Source of the DNA: Candidatus Cloacimonadota bacterium | GTDB taxonomy: Bacteria > Cloacimonadota > Cloacimonadia > Cloacimonadales > WRIO01 | DNA length: 8,122 nt | Direction: 5' to 3' | Assembly (NCBI GenBank): GCA_009782695.1 | Contig: WRIO01000038.1 | Coordinates: 1 to 8,122 of the forward strand | Shown here: piece by piece, positions 6,801 to 8,122 of the stretch | Layout of the letters: each line of letters starts with the position of its first letter | Position numbering within the stretch: the stretch's first letter is position 1 | Translations under genes and position numbers: made by a program | Notes under the pieces: model-generated | Database searches by the model: none | The model's input: the letters and a program-made list of their open reading frames with translations, nothing else | Told to the model about the DNA's origin: nothing

Positions 6801-6876
6801 GTAGCGGAGAGCCTCCGGCTCTCCATACCTTATAAACATCTGCTAATGTATGGAGAGCGGGGACGCTCTCCGCTAC
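6801..6876. repeat. Nested palindromic element (REPIN-like double hairpin)
   Basis: The outer arms GTAGCGGAGAGC (6801-6812) and GCTCTCCGCTAC (6865-6876) are perfect inverted copies. The inner arms GCTCTCCATAC (6818-6828) and GTATGGAGAGC (6848-6858) are also perfect. Each half can also fold alone: GGAGAGCC (6806-6813) with GGCTCTCC (6817-6824) around TCC, and GGAGAGCG (6852-6859) with CGCTCTCC (6864-6871) around GGGA. The element is far more GC-rich than its surroundings and begins eight bases after the operon's last stop codon. It has no T tract, so it is a poor classic terminator, but could stabilise the mRNA 3' end. The two-hairpin inverted layout is like REPIN/BIME elements. Copy number in the genome is not knowable from one window. 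Confidence 0.85.
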
Positions 6877-6925
6877 TATATCCGTTTTATCGCAAAGTAC
6901 TCACATAACTAATTAAAACCCCACA

Positions 6926-7291
6926 ATGAAAATCTACACCAGTTATTTCGCAAAACTGCGAAAAATCCCCGATGATATAGTCCCGATATCTATCTGCCTA
7001 AAGCCACCTTTCTGGTTTAAAGGCTGGCAGTATAAAGTCTTGTCCCCGAATGTGGATATATTTACAGAGCAAAAGGCAAACCCGAATCCGCAGCTTTACA
7101 CAGTTAGGTTTTATGCAGAGGTGTTAGACCTTCTCGAAAAACAAAAGGTATTACAGGATTTAGAGACCTTCGGGGCTGGGCAACCGGTGGTGCTACTGTG
7201 TTGGGAGAAATCCACAAGCTTTTGCCACAGACACCTCGTGGCAGCCTGGCTGAACGAAAGCATGCAAGATAAAGTGACGGAGTGGAATTAG
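6926..7291 (+). CDS. DUF488 family protein
   Basis: A 121-residue protein of the DUF488 family, whose biochemical role is not established. The N-terminal KIYTSYFAKLRKIPDDIVPISI stretch and the C-terminal block VVLLCWEKSTSFCHRHLVAAWL fit the family; the latter contains C92, seven residues, then C100-H-R, the conserved Cys/His/Arg cluster. The length is normal. An in-frame TAA at 6910-6912, a few codons upstream, leaves ATG 6926 as the natural start, yet there is no clear Shine-Dalgarno site (AACCCCACA precedes it), unlike the operon genes to its left. It lies 49 bases after the palindromic element and converges on the lipoprotein gene. It is likely transcribed separately, though no promoter is clear. 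Confidence 0.85.
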   Translation: MKIYTSYFAKLRKIPDDIVPISICLKPPFWFKGWQYKVLSPNVDIFTEQKANPNPQLYTVRFYAEVLDLLEKQKVLQDLETFGAGQPVVLLCWEKSTSFCHRHLVAAWLNESMQDKVTEWN

Positions 7292-7293
7292 AA

Positions 7294-7308
7294 ATAAGGT
7301 ATCCTTAT
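7294..7308. terminator. Small hairpin between convergent genes, weak terminator candidate
   Basis: ATAAGG (7294-7299) and CCTTAT (7303-7308) form a perfect six-pair stem with a TAT loop, two bases past the DUF488 stop. No T tract follows on either strand, so termination is uncertain. An imperfect second hairpin (7330-7353, GTGT..AGG against CCT..ACAC) sits just past the stop of the converging minus-strand gene. Confidence 0.2.
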
Positions 7309-7354
7309 CCTTTCCTGCGGATGGTTAGTGTGTCGAGGTAAATTCCTGCACACC

Positions 7355-8122
7355 CTAAAAAGCCCGAATGGGTCGCACTTTAAGGGTCAAATTTTTGGGT
7401 GCTGTGCTCTCCCACCCCTCACCTATTTTGAATTGCTTCCACCAAGTGTTGGTCTGGCTAATTTCAGAGGATGACCAGTACCTGACACCTGACCCATCAA
7501 AGTCACCCAATCCTTCACAATGTAGATTATGAAACATCAGACCCAGCTCATCTCTGCTGGGCAAGAGCCACTCACCCTTTCCGTGTATGTCTTGACAGAG
7601 CTGGGCAGCCTTCCCAGTTTCACCATGGATGTTTAACCAATCTTTAATTAGTTGTGTATTTTGCTTTCCCGAACCAATATCAGTTGATGTGTCACCGATT
7701 ACACTATCATAAGCACCCCACTCTGCCTCAAATTCTAATGAACTGGAGGCGGCCTCCATATATCGCCAGCCATCGGAAGTATAACCCTTGTCATAAAAAA
7801 CAAAACCACCTAAAGAACCATTTACAAGCAAGTTTATATCATAGCTAACTTTCGGTGAGGTTATGTTTACTACACTTATATATGTTTCAAAACGTGGGTT
7901 TGTGACAATTATTGTATAATTGCCATAAGCAACAGAGGGGAAGACCAAGGCATTTTCCGAGGTTGAGCCATAATAACTCAATGAAGGGTCTCCATGCATA
8001 TATTCTATACTCACAAACATAATCTGTTTTGAGTATGGATCTGCATAATAATTGTGAGTCAGATTTAGCCTGACTGATGCCGTATTTTTACTTTTTGTAG
8101 TTTTCTCAGAGCACGATAAAAG
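7355..8122 (-). CDS. Probable lipoprotein with PEGA-like and DUF1566 (Lcl-type) domains, 5' end outside window
   Basis: Reading 5' to 3' on the minus strand, the frame is open to the edge of the window and covers 255 codons. An ATG at 8020 is internal, not the start: the 34 codons before it encode LLSCSEKTTKSKNTASVRLN, where LLSC is a lipobox and the following Ser/Lys/Thr-rich linker is typical of a mature lipoprotein. The signal peptide's n- and h-regions must lie beyond the window. Next comes a beta-rich PEGA- or carboxypeptidase-regulatory-like segment (FPSVAYGNYTIIVTNPRFETY), then a DUF1566 domain: GGFVFYDKG, SDGWRYMEAA, WLLPSRDELGLM, RYWSSSE and the terminal VRPIRAF. This architecture suggests a surface or periplasm-facing lipid-anchored protein in an anaerobe of spirochaete or FCB type. 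Binding partner unknown. It converges with the DUF488 gene. Confidence 0.85.
   Translation of the reverse strand, partial: LLSCSEKTTKSKNTASVRLNLTHNYYADPYSKQIMFVSIEYMHGDPSLSYYGSTSENALVFPSVAYGNYTIIVTNPRFETYISVVNITSPKVSYDINLLVNGSLGGFVFYDKGYTSDGWRYMEAASSSLEFEAEWGAYDSVIGDTSTDIGSGKQNTQLIKDWLNIHGETGKAAQLCQDIHGKGEWLLPSRDELGLMFHNLHCEGLGDFDGSGVRYWSSSEISQTNTWWKQFKIGEGWESTAPKNLTLKVRPIRAF

Noticed and set aside
6801..6876. A CRISPR repeat or IS end
   Set aside because: There are no spaced direct repeats and no transposase gene or target duplication beside it; a palindromic intergenic repeat explains it better.

Overview
This window looks like ordinary chromosome from an anaerobic, fairly AT-rich Gram-negative-type bacterium. 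The strongest hints are a long MutL/GlmL-family ATPase paired with a barrel/KOW-type partner, a lipoprotein-like DUF1566 (Lcl-type) protein of a kind I associate with spirochaetes and uncultured anaerobes of the FCB group, good Shine-Dalgarno sites (GGAGG, AGGAGG), heavy use of ATA for Ile, and an intergenic palindromic repeat. Candidatus Cloacimonadota or a relative would fit. That placement is inference from gene content; no 16S or ribosomal gene is present.

Layout. Positions 1-1086 hold the 3' part of a GT4-type glycosyltransferase gene whose first codons lie before the window. An AT-rich, gene-poor stretch follows (about 1087-1875). It has a terminator-like hairpin, one doubtful short reading frame (1316-1558), another hairpin with a T tract (1727-1758) and a TTGACA box. 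From 1876 to 6792 five genes run closely packed on the + strand and are probably one operon: phosphatidylserine synthase (pssA), a ComF-type phosphoribosyltransferase (4-base ATGA overlap), a 121-residue protein (2-base gap), a 624-residue MutL/GlmL-family ASKHA ATPase (38-base gap), and a 375-residue barrel/KOW protein (9-base gap). A 76-bp nested palindrome (6801-6876) sits just after this operon. Then come a DUF488-family gene on the + strand (6926-7291) and, converging on it, a probable lipoprotein gene on the - strand whose 5' end runs off the window (7355-8122).

How the genes relate. pssA serves phospholipid synthesis, and comF DNA uptake or nucleobase-type chemistry. The last three operon genes (3377-6792) look like a conserved module of unknown function around MutL. 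MutL/GlmL proteins are named from their place beside the B12-dependent glutamate mutase subunits, where a reactivase or chaperone role is suspected. No mutase subunit lies within this window, so the module here seems to stand apart from its namesake enzyme. This is the best candidate for an undescribed system in the window.

No CRISPR array, tRNA, rRNA, transposase or phage gene was seen.
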